NCBI GenBank assembly: GCA_009829735.1
Contig: CM020618.1
Coordinates: forward strand, 41,221,030 to 41,285,029
Reading direction: 5' to 3'
Length of the DNA: 64,000 nt
Source of the DNA: Pyropia yezoensis
Lineage: Eukaryota > Rhodophyta > Bangiophyceae > Bangiales > Bangiaceae
The translations under genes were made by a program, and so were the position numbers. This document shows, one piece after another, positions 32,651 through 43,412 of this stretch; position 1 is the first letter of the stretch, and every line of letters begins with the position of its first letter. Below the pieces are notes generated by a model. It saw only the letters and a program-made list of their open reading frames with translations, was not told the DNA's origin and made no database searches.

Positions 32651-32896
32651 CGAGAGGACGGACGTGGGGGGGCCGGTCGCGTGACCTGGGGCAGCCCCAG
32701 GCGGCCCCGCCATATGGGGGCACCCGAGAAGGTGCGTCCGCCGCACCCGCGCGCGTCCCTCCCGCCGCCGCGCTGGGTACCCCCTGGCTGGAGGGTTCCA
32801 GACGCCGCTCGCCGCCCCGGCCTGTCGCGCCCAAGTGGCGCCCCCCCCCCAACAAAGAGTGCTACATTACACCTTCAAACAAATGCAGGCAAAGCA
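32651..32896 (-). repeat. DIRS repeat A1 (about 246 bp), 5' end of the element
   Basis: Direct repeat of A2 (14891-15136). Its outer edge joins the gypsy gag sequence ...KACN at 32897. Confidence 0.9.
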
Positions 32897-33732
32897 TTAC
32901 ACGCCTTGACAAGCGGGTGCAGGAAGGCAAAGCTAAGCGCCGGCTTCTTCCCAGAAAACTTGGGATGTCCACCGAAACTCGGCTGCATCCGCCGGTTTCG
33001 GGATGCCATCTTCTTGGCCATCTTCCGTGTGTAACATTGGTCTTGGTTCTCTAGCCGGTTGTTGCCCCAGTGTTTGACCTCGTTCAGGGAAGCGTTCCCC
33101 ACTTGGTGATCAGGAAAGTCAAAGTCGACCAGCCTGCGCCGAGTGGGACCAGGGGTCGCCTCCCAGTCGTATCCCATCGCAGAGCTGGAGGAATTGGTCT
33201 GACTGGTGCGAGAGGGACGACGACGACGCCGCCACCTCCGCCTGCTCCGGTTACGAGTCTTGAAACTTCCCGCCCCATAGGACGCCAGAGGAGGAAAAGC
33301 TTGACCGGCCCCAGGAGTCGAGGCCTCAGGGATGCCCGTAGAGCCAGTCACAGCTGTGACTCCGGTACTGGTAGCGCCCACAGGAAGAGGAGTATACATC
33401 CAGCTGTCACGTGTAGGTCCAGGAGTAAACACACCAGAGAGTATCCCTGGAAGTTCAGGAGTTGAACCGACAGGACGGAGTCGTCTGCTTCGAGCGGACT
33501 CGAGCACCGTTGATCCCGGGGTGGCTCCCACAGGAGGCACAGCCGGAGGAGCCGGAGCAGGAGGTACTTGGCCGCCTGTAGACTCCAGCCCGCTACCGGG
33601 TGTCGCGCCCGGGTCTGCTTCGCCCGCGGGGACAACGCCGGTTTGGACACCGTCCCCCGCGGTGACTAGGGATGCATCGAGGGACGTAGGTGCTACCCCT
33701 TCAGGCACTGTCGTGCCAGGCGGGGTATCCAT
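32897..33732 (-). pseudogene. gypsy copy 1 gag, N-terminal part
   Basis: Begins at ATG 33732, corresponding to ATG 56124 in copy 2 (the second residue differs). It has a Pro/Gly/Thr-rich N-terminal region with SLDASLVTAGDG, an Arg-rich patch (RRRWRRRRR), and a conserved block (GYDWEATPGPTRRRLVDFDF, KMAKKMASRNRRMQPSFGGH). It is open over its whole length and stops being gag at KACN, where DIRS repeat A1 begins. Confidence 0.88.
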
Positions 33733-33918
33733 GTTGGTCTCTTGACAGCCACAGTCCAGTTGCCTGCGTGTCCAAAGATCGTCAGACCGCAAGAGAGGGG
33801 TTGAGAGCCAGGAATGGAATTCCTGTGAACGAGTGCAAATAATTCTCAAACCACAAAACAGGACAGAACAGGAGCAACCCAACCGCTGCTCCCAAAAGTC
33901 TTTTCTCAAGCACTCCAA

Positions 33919-33936
33919 TCCCCTGCTACTCCACCA
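33919..33936 (-). other. primer-binding site, gypsy copy 1
   Basis: On the minus strand TGGTGGAGTAGCAGGGG lies 4 bases inside the 5' LTR edge (33941). Read as a tRNA 3' end, the complement has CCA, a discriminator A and plausible acceptor and T-arm segments. The same site, with one base changed, is at 56315-56332. The tRNA was not identified. Confidence 0.6.
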
Positions 33937-33940
33937 AATA

Positions 33941-34512
33941 TGTGGTATAAAACTCAATCCTCTCAGACACGTGTCAGTATCCCTCGAGGGAAAGGGACAG
34001 GTAACACAGAAAGGGGAACTACGAGAGTGGCATGCCTGTTGCCTCCCGTGCCTGTCGGCTGAGCCAACAGATACGCACGGTAGTGCACACGGGAAAGAGG
34101 AAAGCAAACGCGCAGCTCTGTTCTTCCCGGAGGGTGCGGGGCAAGGGCGCCTCGCTGTCCCTCTTAACGTGCATCTGGGGGAGCCTTGGCACATTAGCCA
34201 GGTAGCCCCCGCCTACCCCCGAGTGGCCCCGACTCGAGTCTAACCTCGTCAGGGCGGCGGCCACTATCACTACTAATTCTATTCCCACTCACTAATCTCA
34301 CACCCAATTTCTCTCCAAACAAGTCCCTCACAAATATGCAAAACCCCATCAGAAGTCCCTCTCTCACATGTGGGTAGCGTAGTCCACCGCATCCCAGGGC
34401 CGGGCACGGGCCACGGCCGCCAACCATCTCCACACGGCGGGCGTGTTCTGGTACCTGGTGTCCCTTGGTCGCCATCCCGGGTCAAAGCCAATTCAGGGCC
34501 AGGGATGCTACA
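33941..34512 (-). repeat. 5' LTR of gypsy copy 1 (572 bp)
   Basis: On the minus strand it starts TGTAGCATCCCTGGCC and ends TTTTATACCACA (TG...CA). Nearly identical to 47318-47888 and 56337-56907. Confidence 0.9.
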
Positions 34513-35241
34513 GGCGTTTCCTCCACGCGGTCGTCGAGGAAGTCGGACTCCAACCCCGGCTTCACCATTGGTCCCCCTAATTCAGGGGGAGGCAAATCGG
34601 TTACAGCTCCCCGAGGCCCGCCTGTAGTTGAGGGGGACTTGGATTGGGGGAAGACAGGGGGCCTCCCCAGGTTGGGGTGGCCCAGGGTGAGAGAACGGGG
34701 AAGTGTTGGTACGGAAGTGGGGGAAGGTGGTGGTAAGGTGCGCTGAGGTGAGGGAAAGCTGCCAAGTGGGCGAGCTTGAGGAGAGGGTCGGTCGACGTGA
34801 CCGCCTCCACGTCAACGTGACAGACTGGGGGACAGCGAGTCGCGCCCCAGGCGAGTGCGACACGCGCTCTTGTACCCCCTCACAGGGCTGACCGGGTCGG
34901 TCGGAACTGAGGAGAGGGGAGTGTGGCAGAACTGGGACCCACGCAGGGGACAGGGCCCGCCACACGGGGTCGGGAGACAGCTGGTCTGACCTGTTTCTCT
35001 CTTTGCACTTGATGTCGAATTTCCATCAGTTAGGGATACTTTGCTTGATAGTAAATCCAGCATAGATTTGAGGGTTTTCTGCATTTTACCGCCTTGATTT
35101 TTTCTGTGGCCCGGTGGGCAGGTACTGGGGTGGGAGATTCTGAGTGGCGAGATTCTGAGAGGACCCTGGAGGGACAAGGTGAGGGACAGCCGGGCTTGGC
35201 CTCGCTTCCCCGCCCCGACCAAGAACCTGTTGGCCCACACA
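34513..35241. other. intergenic DNA after gypsy copy 1
   Basis: G-rich on the plus strand (34600-34750). Frames are short, with no domain. The sequence next to the LTR (GGCGTTTCC) cannot be tested for a target duplication because the other element end is lost. Confidence 0.35.
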
Positions 35242-36015
35242 TCAACTTCTTGTTTCGTCGTGGGGGGATTGCCCCACAACATGGATAGCGTGCGTGCGAC
35301 TTGCACTTCTTCCGGTTCCCCCGACACGGGAGGCAGCCCTTGTGCACTGCCTCAACTTGGGTGCTGTGTGCACAAGTGGTTTTTGCCACACCACCGCCGG
35401 CGCCACTCGAGCAACGTGCGCCATTGCAGTGTTGACGGCAGGGCGGGGACAAGCGACAGAGGGCGCTACCATAGGCGCAACGCGAGCGACAGGCGCCTCC
35501 GCCGGCGCGACACGAGCGACAGGCGCCCCTGAAATGTCGACGGGGGGGCGAGGAGCAGCGACAATCGGCGCCACCGCCGGCGCGGCACGCGCGACGGGCC
35601 CCACCGCCGGCGCGACGCGATTGTCAAGAGCGCCCGCCGCGTTGACGGGGTGGCGGGCAGGAGCGACCGTGGGCATCAACGCAGGCGCGACACAAGGTAC
35701 AGGAGCTACCGCGAGCGCGACGTGAGCGCCAGGAGCGCCCGCAGCGTTGATGGGCGGGTGGGGAGCAGCAACCGCGGGAGCCACCGCCGGCGCGACGCGA
35801 CCATTACGCGCCACCGCCGAAGGGACGCGACCCGCGGCGGCGCCGGTAGCGATCTCGTCGACGCGCGGTGCAGTGGCAGCAGCGGCCACTGCCACAGCAC
35901 GGGCACGCACCGAGGCACCGAAGGGCTTGATCGCTGCACCAGGGGGGGCGGCCGCCGTAACCGCCGCCGGGGCAACAGCCCGCACAACAGAGCCAGCATG
36001 GTTCACGCCCGGCAA
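35242..36015 (-). CDS. hypothetical protein of 35-residue tandem repeats
   Basis: A 257-codon frame from ATG 36015. Its centre is at least three consecutive 35-residue (105-bp) units of the pattern GA-x3-RVAPAVAPVARVAPAVAPxVAxPRPPVN, with a partial unit at each end. Spacing is exact in residues although individual bases differ, which argues for selection on the frame. The C-terminus is basic and unrelated. Composition is Ala/Val/Pro-rich; no signal peptide or known domain. Could be a structural or cell-surface protein, or a non-coding minisatellite that happens to stay open. Confidence 0.4.
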   Translation of the reverse strand: MPGVNHAGSVVRAVAPAAVTAAAPPGAAIKPFGASVRARAVAVAAAATAPRVDEIATGAAAGRVPSAVARNGRVAPAVAPAVAAPHPPINAAGAPGAHVALAVAPVPCVAPALMPTVAPARHPVNAAGALDNRVAPAVGPVARAAPAVAPIVAAPRPPVDISGAPVARVAPAEAPVARVAPMVAPSVACPRPAVNTAMAHVARVAPAVVWQKPLVHTAPKLRQCTRAASRVGGTGRSASRTHAIHVVGQSPHDETRS

Positions 36016-37688
36016 GACCGGGGAGGCAACCGCGGGCGCCGCCGTTGCCCCGACGCGCGAGACGGCGGCGACATGGCTGACATGAGGAAGAGGGGGCGCG
36101 GCTGCCCCAACCGCTTCAAAATCATGCGCCGCGACGCCGGCCGGGCCTGTCGGCAGCCCACCGGCGGCGGTCTACAACGAAACTGAGCGAGGGGGGTGGG
36201 CACGTGCAGTTACATACACCCTGGGGGCAAGTGGGGACTGGCCCCGCTGGAGAGACGAGACGGCCCACGCGAAGCCTTTTCGGGAAAACGTTGCCCCGCC
36301 CGTGCTGAGTCACATCGAAAAGCAACCAACAATTAGAGACTGGTGTGAACAGAGATTCCTATGTAAACCAATCATACTCAATGTTTTAGATTGGAAGGCC
36401 CCAACGGATCGTGCTTCGCATGCGGTCGGGCGAGCTTCGGTTCTGAGTGGGTGCCGTGGCTGATGCATATTTCTTGCCGCAGGTGGATCTCGAGATATCG
36501 TCTTGGATGCCCCAGGCTCTCGCGTCAAAATGCGTCCGTCTGATTGGTCCATTACGAACCTCTCGTGCTGAAAGTAGGTTCAAGCCCGCTGCCAGCGACC
36601 ACAAAGAATTCCTGACCCCACAGACTGATTGGTGACTTCTGAGTAGCTCAACGTGGCACCGCTTGCTGTATTTACAGCCTCGACTGGCCACTCGCAACGC
36701 GGCGCTCGTCGTGCGAGCCTCTGGCCAAGCAGGTCTCCTTGTTGAGCAGACGAAGACACGCAAGGGTGCCGGTGACACCGACCCTCCGGGACACACGTGA
36801 CCTTGTCTAACCCGGATAAGTGTGTCGTGGCGGCGGTGTGGGGCGGTTTTAGGTCGCCTTCGGGCGGAGAGGCGGGGGGGCAGGGGTGGGGTGAGAGAAG
36901 GTGAACCCCGTCTGGGAGCACGAGGGCGGGGGGGCGTTGCGCCATGAAATTTTCAGCGGGGGGGGGGGCGTTCCGCACGCATTTTTACCGACATCGCGCG
37001 GGGGGGGCCCGCACGGCTGTGAGCAGCCGCGCCAGCTGCCGGCCTGCGGCGCGCCGCAACGGCAGCCGGGCCGCGAGTTCGACGGCGGCGTCGCGGTGCC
37101 GTGCACACGCTGCGTCAAGCCACCGTGGTACGCAGCCCTGCCGCGTGCGCTCTCTCCCACCCCCCCCCACCTCTACTGCCCGGACGACCACTCCTGCGGC
37201 CGTGCGCACAACTTCTGCGCACTGCTCACCCCCTCGTGCCCACACCCCACCCCCCCCCCCCCCCCCCCTATTTCCCTGTCTCAGCGGCCCGCTGTTCCGC
37301 CCCTTGTCCTCTGCTTCTTTCCCTCGCAACAAAGGGCTGGAAGTGATTCCGCTGCTGCCCAGGTGGCTGCGTTGACGTGGCCGCCCGCCGCTCTACATCT
37401 TTTGTGCCCCCTGGCTCGCGCTGGTGAGCCCCCTCACGTCGCGTGTATTTTGAGCGACGCGGCGTACGGCACCTGGTCGGCTGCAGCGTCACGGCCGTGC
37501 GGGTCCCCTCGACGCTGACGGTGGCGTGTGCGCGTGGGGCCGGCCAGGCGGCGTGGTGCGACGGGGGGGGATAAGTGCAGCACACCCCGTCGGCGTGCGC
37601 CTGCTTGCTTAGTGCTCTCCTGCTTGCTGCTCCCAGTCGGGACGGCGACGACCCCTGGTGTGTCCCGACGCCGATCGCCGTCGCCACA
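36016..37688. other. upstream region of calmodulin, no gene recognised
   Basis: 36300-36800 is less GC-rich and has only short frames. 36850-37270 has G- and C-runs. No TATA box is evident upstream of the calmodulin ATG at 37689. Confidence 0.35.
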
Positions 37689-38988
37689 ATGCCGCGGGGT
37701 TCCCTGGACCTGACGGAGGAGACGATCAAAGAGTTTCGGGAGGCGTTTGCGCTCTTTGTACGTTGGGAGGGGATAGATGGGGCGAGGGTGGGTTTGGGGG
37801 GCGGGGGGGCGGGGGGGCGGGGGGGTAGCCAGGTCATGTCGGAATTGAGTGTGGGGGGGGGGGGAGGACGGGAAGGGGAAGAGCGGACAGGAGACGTGGG
37901 TGGAAAAGGGGACGGGCGGCGCTGGCGTAGGCCTTTGGCCGTGGCAGTGGCAGTGGTGGTGGCGATTGTGGTTGTGTCGGGGCATGGTGGGTGTAGACTT
38001 GGTGAATGGAAGAGGTGAGGTGAAAGGCTTGCCATGTGTGTGCGGCGGTCGTCGGCGGGGGGCTTGGTGGTTGCTTCGTGTGCCCTCTGGCGACGAAGGC
38101 GGTTGGCTGACCGCTTTTTGTTCCGCGAGTGGCCTCTGCTTGCCGTCTGCCTGTGTTTCCCTGGCCTCTCCGTCATGGGCTGGTCTTCTTGGGCGTCCTC
38201 CTTGTCTGTGGTCTGACACAGGACAAGGATGGGGATGGCTCTATCACCGCCTCGGAGCTGGGCGTTGTCATGAAGGGCATGGGTCAAAACCCTACGGACA
38301 CGGAGCTCCAACAAATGATCAACGAGGTGGACGCGGATGGGAATGGCAAGATTGATTTTGCCGAGTTTGTCACCCTTATGGCGCGCAAGATGAACAATAC
38401 GGACAAGGATTCCGAGATCTTTGAGGCGTTCAAGGTCTTTGTACGTTTGGTTGGGTGGAGGACGAGAGGACGGAGTGGGGAGGAAGGGCGTGCTGGGCGA
38501 TTGTGTGGCTGTTGCCGTCGCGGTACTGTTGTCGTTGTCAGTGCTGGTCCATTTCTGGGGAGGGCGGGGTTCGCTTACGAGGCGATAGGCTTGGGCGGTG
38601 GTGCTTCACCACGGGGGCAGGAGCCTAGGCGTGTTGGCGCAAACGAGCACGGAGCGCACGTGTGGGGGCACGCGCTGGGGGCGTGTGCTTTGGAATTGTC
38701 TGCGTTGGGCGCGTGTGTCTACGGCTTCTCACGCTGGGTGCTGTGTGTGTTGTGGCAAGCTTTCTTGCACGTCTGTTGCCCTTGCGTTGTGACACCTTCT
38801 GCTTCCCTTTTTCATGTGCGCAGGACAAGGACGGCTCTGGAAAGATTGACGCGACCGAGCTCCGTAACATCATGCTGTCGCTCGGCGAGAACCTGTCTGA
38901 CGAGGAGGTGAACCAAATGATCAAGGAGGCGGACCTCAATGGGGATGGTGAGATTGACTTTGACGAGTTTATGCGCATGCTCAGCTGA
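37689..38988 (+). CDS. calmodulin, three exons
   Basis: Exons 37689-37757, 38222-38440 and 38824-38988 encode 150 residues, against 149 in typical calmodulin. It is the Ca2+ sensor that binds and activates kinases, phosphatases and other targets. Four complete EF-hand loops are visible: [36 protein letters not shown] and [12 protein letters not shown], each with acidic residues at positions 1, 3, 5 and 12. The N-terminus [16 protein letters not shown] is slightly unusual, but the first helix is normal. Both introns (464 and 383 nt) are phase 0, start GTACGTT, and fall at the same place, after the Phe that precedes the first loop of each lobe. All parts look intact. Confidence 0.97.
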
Positions 38989-39098
38989 GTCTTTGACCTT
39001 CCTAGGGAGAGAGCACCATGATGGTTCTGTGGGACGCTGGGGCAGCGATTTCTCAGCAAGACCATAGGAACTTCTTTTACAGGGGCTACATGGTCGTT

Positions 39099-39185
39099 GG
39101 GAAGGCGTCGGGAAGGCGTCGGGAAGGCGTCGGGAGGCGTCGGGAAGGCGTCGGGAAGGCGTCGGGAAGGCGTCGGGAAGGCGAT
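39099..39185. repeat. 11-bp minisatellite, eight units
   Basis: Unit GGGAAGGCGTC. The fourth copy lacks one A (10 bp), and the last ends GAT. Lies 110 bases after the calmodulin stop, so probably in or near its 3' untranslated region. Confidence 0.92.
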
Positions 39186-39585
39186 GACTCAGGTCGCAAG
39201 TACGACGCCAATGCAGATGTCGAGGATCATGAGTGGGGCACTTCGTTGTGCCCTCATCGCCTTGCATCGAGTCGCACCCCCCTTCCCCCTCCCCGCCCCC
39301 TTTATCTTTCGCGTTGTATTTTCCGTTCTCGCCTCTTCGTCGTCCTGCGCTGGAGCTGCTTGCTGTTGTTCGTTCGCGTGCCCTCTACGAATGTGTATGT
39401 TTGTCACGTGTCGGTACAGTACAGTCACTTCGTTCTCCGCCCCCCCACAAAAATGTGTAAACAAATGGGCCCTCCGGCGTGGGTCTCTGATCGGCACATT
39501 CCGCGGACACTATGTATCGCGCCTTGCGCCGTTCCCACCCTCGGATGTGCAGTCCCCCTCTCTGCCTGCAAAAGCCGGTGTGGCT

Positions 39586-39677
39586 ACGCCGCCGCCGCTG
39601 CCGCCGCTGCCGCCGCCGCAGCCGCTGCCGCCGCTGCCGCCGCTGCCGCCGCCGCCGCCGTAGCCGTCGCCGCCAGC
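39586..39677. repeat. GCC/GCT trinucleotide repeat
   Basis: About 25 triplets of GCC interspersed with GCT and GCA. Confidence 0.85.
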
Positions 39678-41132
39678 GGTGGCTGTTTGCCTGCGCGGGC
39701 GCAGATGCGGCCGCTTGGCGGCGACACGGCCGCGCGAGGCCGCGGCGCGAGGCCGCCGTGCCTCCCCCTCCCGTGCTGGTGCCAACCGGGCTGCCCTTCG
39801 GGCCCCGTCGGGTGGCCCAGTTCCCTGCCCCCCCCCCCGCCCCCGCCCCACTTTACGCACACGTGGCGGCGACTGTGCCTTGCTGGGCGCCTGGTCTGGA
39901 GTGGGGGTGCGCCGCCGGCCGGCTCTGCAGCCGGCCCCCGCCCAGGCTCGCGCCGTCCCTCCCCCGCTCCGCTGTCCTCCCCGTATCGTCTTCCGTGAGC
40001 GCGTGCGTGCATACGCCACGCCACTCGCCCTCTGCTGTGCCCCTTTGGTAGGGTTCAGATCGGAGGGCCGTTTCCCCGTGTCTACCTATCTACGGAGAAA
40101 GAATACTTACACATCTTCCACCCCTGCAGACTATTCGGTAACTGGGCGTTACCAGGCCGCGGCGGGGCGGACTTGGGGACTTCCGGCGCTGGCGGGAGCG
40201 GCGGGCCAAGCCGTTGGTTGGCGCCGGCCTTGAGCGACTCGCGCCCAGTGGAGGCCGGTGGGAAGGAGGGGGATGGGGAGGGGGGGGTTGGCGATACCAC
40301 CTTGCCCCCTTCCACCCCCCACCCCCGCTTGGCGACGCGGCGCGGAGGGCCCGCCGCTGTTGCCTTGCGGTGCCTGGTTCCTCGGCGGTTTTGAATGTGC
40401 CGCCCTCACCCACCGGGTGCTACCCGCTGAGGGGGGGGCGGCCGTTTTGTTGGCGCCGCGCGTCTACCGGCTGGATTGGCGCGTGGCGGTTCTGCCCCTC
40501 CCCCTCCTTCCTCCTCTGGCGCTCGCGGCCCGGTGGCAACTGTGCCCCTGCCGCCGTCGCAGTACCGTGGTGCCTTCCTGGCGGGCGGGCGTCACACCAT
40601 TCCGCCCGCTGCACCGGCTTGCCGGTGCCCCCCCCCCACTACTTGAGGACCGCCGGCGAGACCGAGGCCGCCCCGTCCCCGGCCGGCAGCGTTCTTTGGC
40701 TTGCCCCGCGCCCCTCTCCTCCCCGCGCTTCGTTGCGCGCAGCCTGTCGGGCGCCTTTTGGCTTGTCTGTGCTTTGGGGTGCTCCCCACTGCTTGTGTGT
40801 TTCTTGCTTTAGTCATGCGATAAAGTCTGCGTATTTTAGGCATCCCGACTCCCTCTAGCTAGGAGAAAGAATAGAGTTTTTTGAGCCTGTCGACGACGAC
40901 CGCGCCGGAAAGTTCCGTCGAATTCACCGCGGGGTCGGGGCAACCGCGTCAGGATCCGACGCCCCCTTTCACGCCTACTTAAGGTGTGCAGCCTGGGTTT
41001 CTTTACACCAGCCTTTTCAAAGAAACGTGCAGCCCTGTGAGTGGCTGAGAAGAAACTTTGGGTTCTTTCATGACCCCGAGTTTCACCCCAAGCCACAGAG
41101 GCCGTGAGGGACACGGTCGGGCGCAGCCCCGG

Positions 41133-43412
41133 TGACGCGGCCAGCTCTCTATGCCGTCGGACGGTGCGCCCCCAATCAACACTCAGCTTTGATTTCGGGG
41201 CCTCCGGTTAGGGCCAATAGTAATCAAACGTTCTCATCACGCGTACCAATGGAAATCAAACGTTTGCGGAGCCGTCGGCCACGTGTAGAGTCCTCATGAA
41301 AGGTCAATCCCTGCCATATGTCGTGTCACTCTTCACCTGCCTCAGGCCTTTTTGATCGCCCCGCCGTAGTTCCTGGCGACTGACAGACTTGGCGTCGGGG
41401 AGTTCAGTGAGCTGTGCCGGGGACTTCTAGATGACGTCGCGTCACCCAAACGCCAACTGCACGGGGAGCGGTCGCCGGCTTGTCCCCGGAAGTACAACGT
41501 GGCCGTCTCGGCGTTCGACCCGCTGCCCGCCACCACCGCCGTCGTCCCCGCTGGCTGGCCGCCACTCACCCGCCGTCACCTGACCGCCCTCGCCCCGCCA
41601 ACGCCATCGCCCTCACCGGCTGGCCGTCGCCCCCCCACCGCCCCCATTATCGCCTTCGTCTGGCGGTCGCCCCCCCGCCACGTCTGTGGCCGCCGCTGGT
41701 CGGTGCCCCTTTGGTGCTGTCGCCGCCGCCGCTGGCTGGCCGGCGCCCCACCGCGGTTGCTGCTGCCGCCGCCGACGGACTACCACCGCCCCCGCCGCAC
41801 TGCCACCGCCTCTGCCGGCTGACCGCCGCCTCGTCACCGCCGCCACCGTCGCTGCCCTCTGGCCGCCGCCTTCCCGTTGCCAGCCCCCCCCCGCCGCCCT
41901 CACCGCAGCCACGGGCTGGCGGCCTCCTCCCACCTGCCGCGGTCGCCGCTAGCGGCTGGCCGCCGCCCTCGCGTCACCACCGCCCCCGCTCGCAGTTTGA
42001 ACATCGCTGGTCCGCCGCCACCTCCCGGCCACCACCGCCACCGCCGCGGCCGCTGCTTGGTGGCCGCCGCCGGCTGGCCGCCGCCCCCGCCGCCGCCGGC
42101 TGGCCGCCGCCCCCGCGGCCGCCGGCTAGCCACCGCCCCCCCGCTGCTGCCGCTGCTGCCGCTGCCGTCGCGGGCTTGTGGCCGCCACCCTCCCGCTGCA
42201 GCCGCAACCGGTTGTCGTCCGTTTCTTCCCCGCTGCCGCGGTTAGCGCCGCAGGCACCGGCTCATAGCCGCCCCCCCGTCGCTACCGCCGCCACCGTCGC
42301 CGCCGGCTTGTTGCCGGCCTCGCCTTTGCCGGCTGGTCGCTTCTCCCCTGCCGCTGCCGCAGCCGCCGGCACTGCTGGCTGGCTTCCGCCCCACCGCCGC
42401 CACCGACGCTGCCGCTGGCTACTCTCCGTCTCTCCGCCTCGCCTTCGCCGCTATCGCTGCCGCCGCCTGCTGGCGGTCCGCCAACGCCGCCAACGCCATC
42501 TTTCGTCGGCCGCTGCCCCCTCGCCGCCGCCGCCACCGCGGCGGTCACCGGCTGCTGGCCGTTCCCGCGCCGCCGCCGCGGCCAGCCGCCTTGCTCGCGG
42601 CCGCCAGCAAGTCGCCGCCCCGCCTCCCCACCGCGGTCGCTGGATGGCCTACGCTCCCCGCAATAAACTACTCTTTTTGTGGGCATCCCATTGGACGTCG
42701 TGTTGTCCTGTTTTGTGGCGCTGCGCGCGCCCATGGCGTCAGCGTGTAGCAGTTTGCAACCGAGGGTGGTCCAGTACGCTCCCTAGAAGCAAGGTGCCTT
42801 TGAGAGCCTCGATGAGGAACTTCTGGTCCTTTGCTCGTACTTCTGACTCCACCAGCATTCCCAGCGACCCTTTTTTAGTCGTCTTGGACAGTTTTGGCAC
42901 TCGTGAGTGACACTTGGTATCGGTGTGTTCGGTCGTTGCTGAGGTTGTGCATAGTCGTGACATGCCATCACCGTGCTCACCCCGAGGAACACCTGTCCGG
43001 ACCATTGCTTCGAAAGTGTTTCTAGTCACCAAGAAATGCCGATGAGAACGCTTTTGTCGTCAGAACCACAAACGCATGACGAGCAAGTGCGTCTTGACGG
43101 CCGTTCGGGACCGGCTAGCTGCCAGCCTTTTACAACCGACAAGGTGGGGGGTGTTCAGCCGGTCTTGACTGTCACGGCTGTAACCACGTGAGCTATCCAC
43201 GCTTCCTTCACGACTTACGCTAACACATATACTTTATTCAAGGCGTTTGAGTAAACTTAACTCCAGGTCTGCTCGCAAAACTCGGTCGGAAAAGCCCATA
43301 AAATATTGTTAATACTTTCGGGTTTTCCGCTCAGGAGCCGTTTATCAAAGGGTGCGCCCCCCCCCCAAAATCAAACCTTCTCTAAATCGTCCGATGACAT
43401 AAAGAGGCGGCC
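41133..43412. repeat. 2,280-bp tandem array, unit 1
   Basis: First of 2.6 head-to-tail units. The unit has an AT-moderate part (two AATCAAACGTT motifs, 41218-41265), a 1.1-kb GCC-rich core rich in CTGGCCGCCGCC, an AATAAA at 42662-42667, and a second AT-moderate part. A 476-codon plus-strand frame (41480-42910) spans the core but looks compositional. No rRNA, tRNA or known gene is recognisable in it. Confidence 0.92.

Larger units (their letters stand above)
14716..32896 (-). mobile_element. PAT-like DIRS-order retroelement with split direct repeats
   Basis: A tyrosine-recombinase retrotransposon, 5.4 kb once the internal 12.8-kb DNA transposon is removed. On the minus strand the layout is A1 (32896-32651), gag, RT/RNase H/methyltransferase, tyrosine recombinase, B1 (15164-15137), A2 (15136-14891), B2 (ending 14716). 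A1 and A2 are near-identical 246-bp direct repeats; B1 and B2 are 28-bp repeats differing at one base. B1 abuts A2. This A1-ORFs-B1-A2-B2 order defines PAT/Ngaro elements, and the methyltransferase favours PAT. No target duplication is visible, as expected for recombinase-mediated integration. It is inserted in gag of gypsy copy 1. Confidence 0.92.
10225..34512 (-). mobile_element. Ty3/gypsy element copy 1, 3'-truncated, split by a DIRS insertion
   Basis: Reading on the minus strand: 5' LTR 33941-34512, primer-binding site, gag N-part 32897-33732, then an 18.2-kb insertion (14716-32896), then gag C-part, protease, RT-RNase H and integrase down to about 10225. Homology to copy 2 (47318-56907) is continuous across the insertion: gag ...KACN on the right side and DNDESEGKA on the left join exactly as KACNDND in copy 2. 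The integrase tail, chromodomain, antisense ORF and 3' LTR of copy 2 are absent. Many stops and frameshifts show it is dead. Confidence 0.9.
38989..41132. other. region downstream of calmodulin, low-complexity, no gene recognised
   Basis: Holds an 11-bp minisatellite (39099-39185), a GCC/GCT tract (39586-39677), and very GC-rich DNA to 40850, where long frames on both strands reflect composition. From 40860 to 41132 composition is more even, and the last part adjoins the tandem array. No domain or RNA gene seen. Confidence 0.35.

Noticed and set aside
14891..32896. A1/A2 repeats as LTRs of a second LTR element
   Set aside because: A2 is bounded by B1 and B2 and the ORFs include a tyrosine recombinase and no integrase, so split direct repeats explain them better.
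14700..32910. Target-site duplication around the DIRS element
   Set aside because: Joining the gypsy halves needs no duplicated bases beyond an ambiguous one or two.
41480..42910. 476-codon frame repeated in the tandem array (also 43760-45190)
   Set aside because: Composition is dictated by GCC-rich DNA, and every frame on both strands stays open. The two full copies differ too little to test selection.
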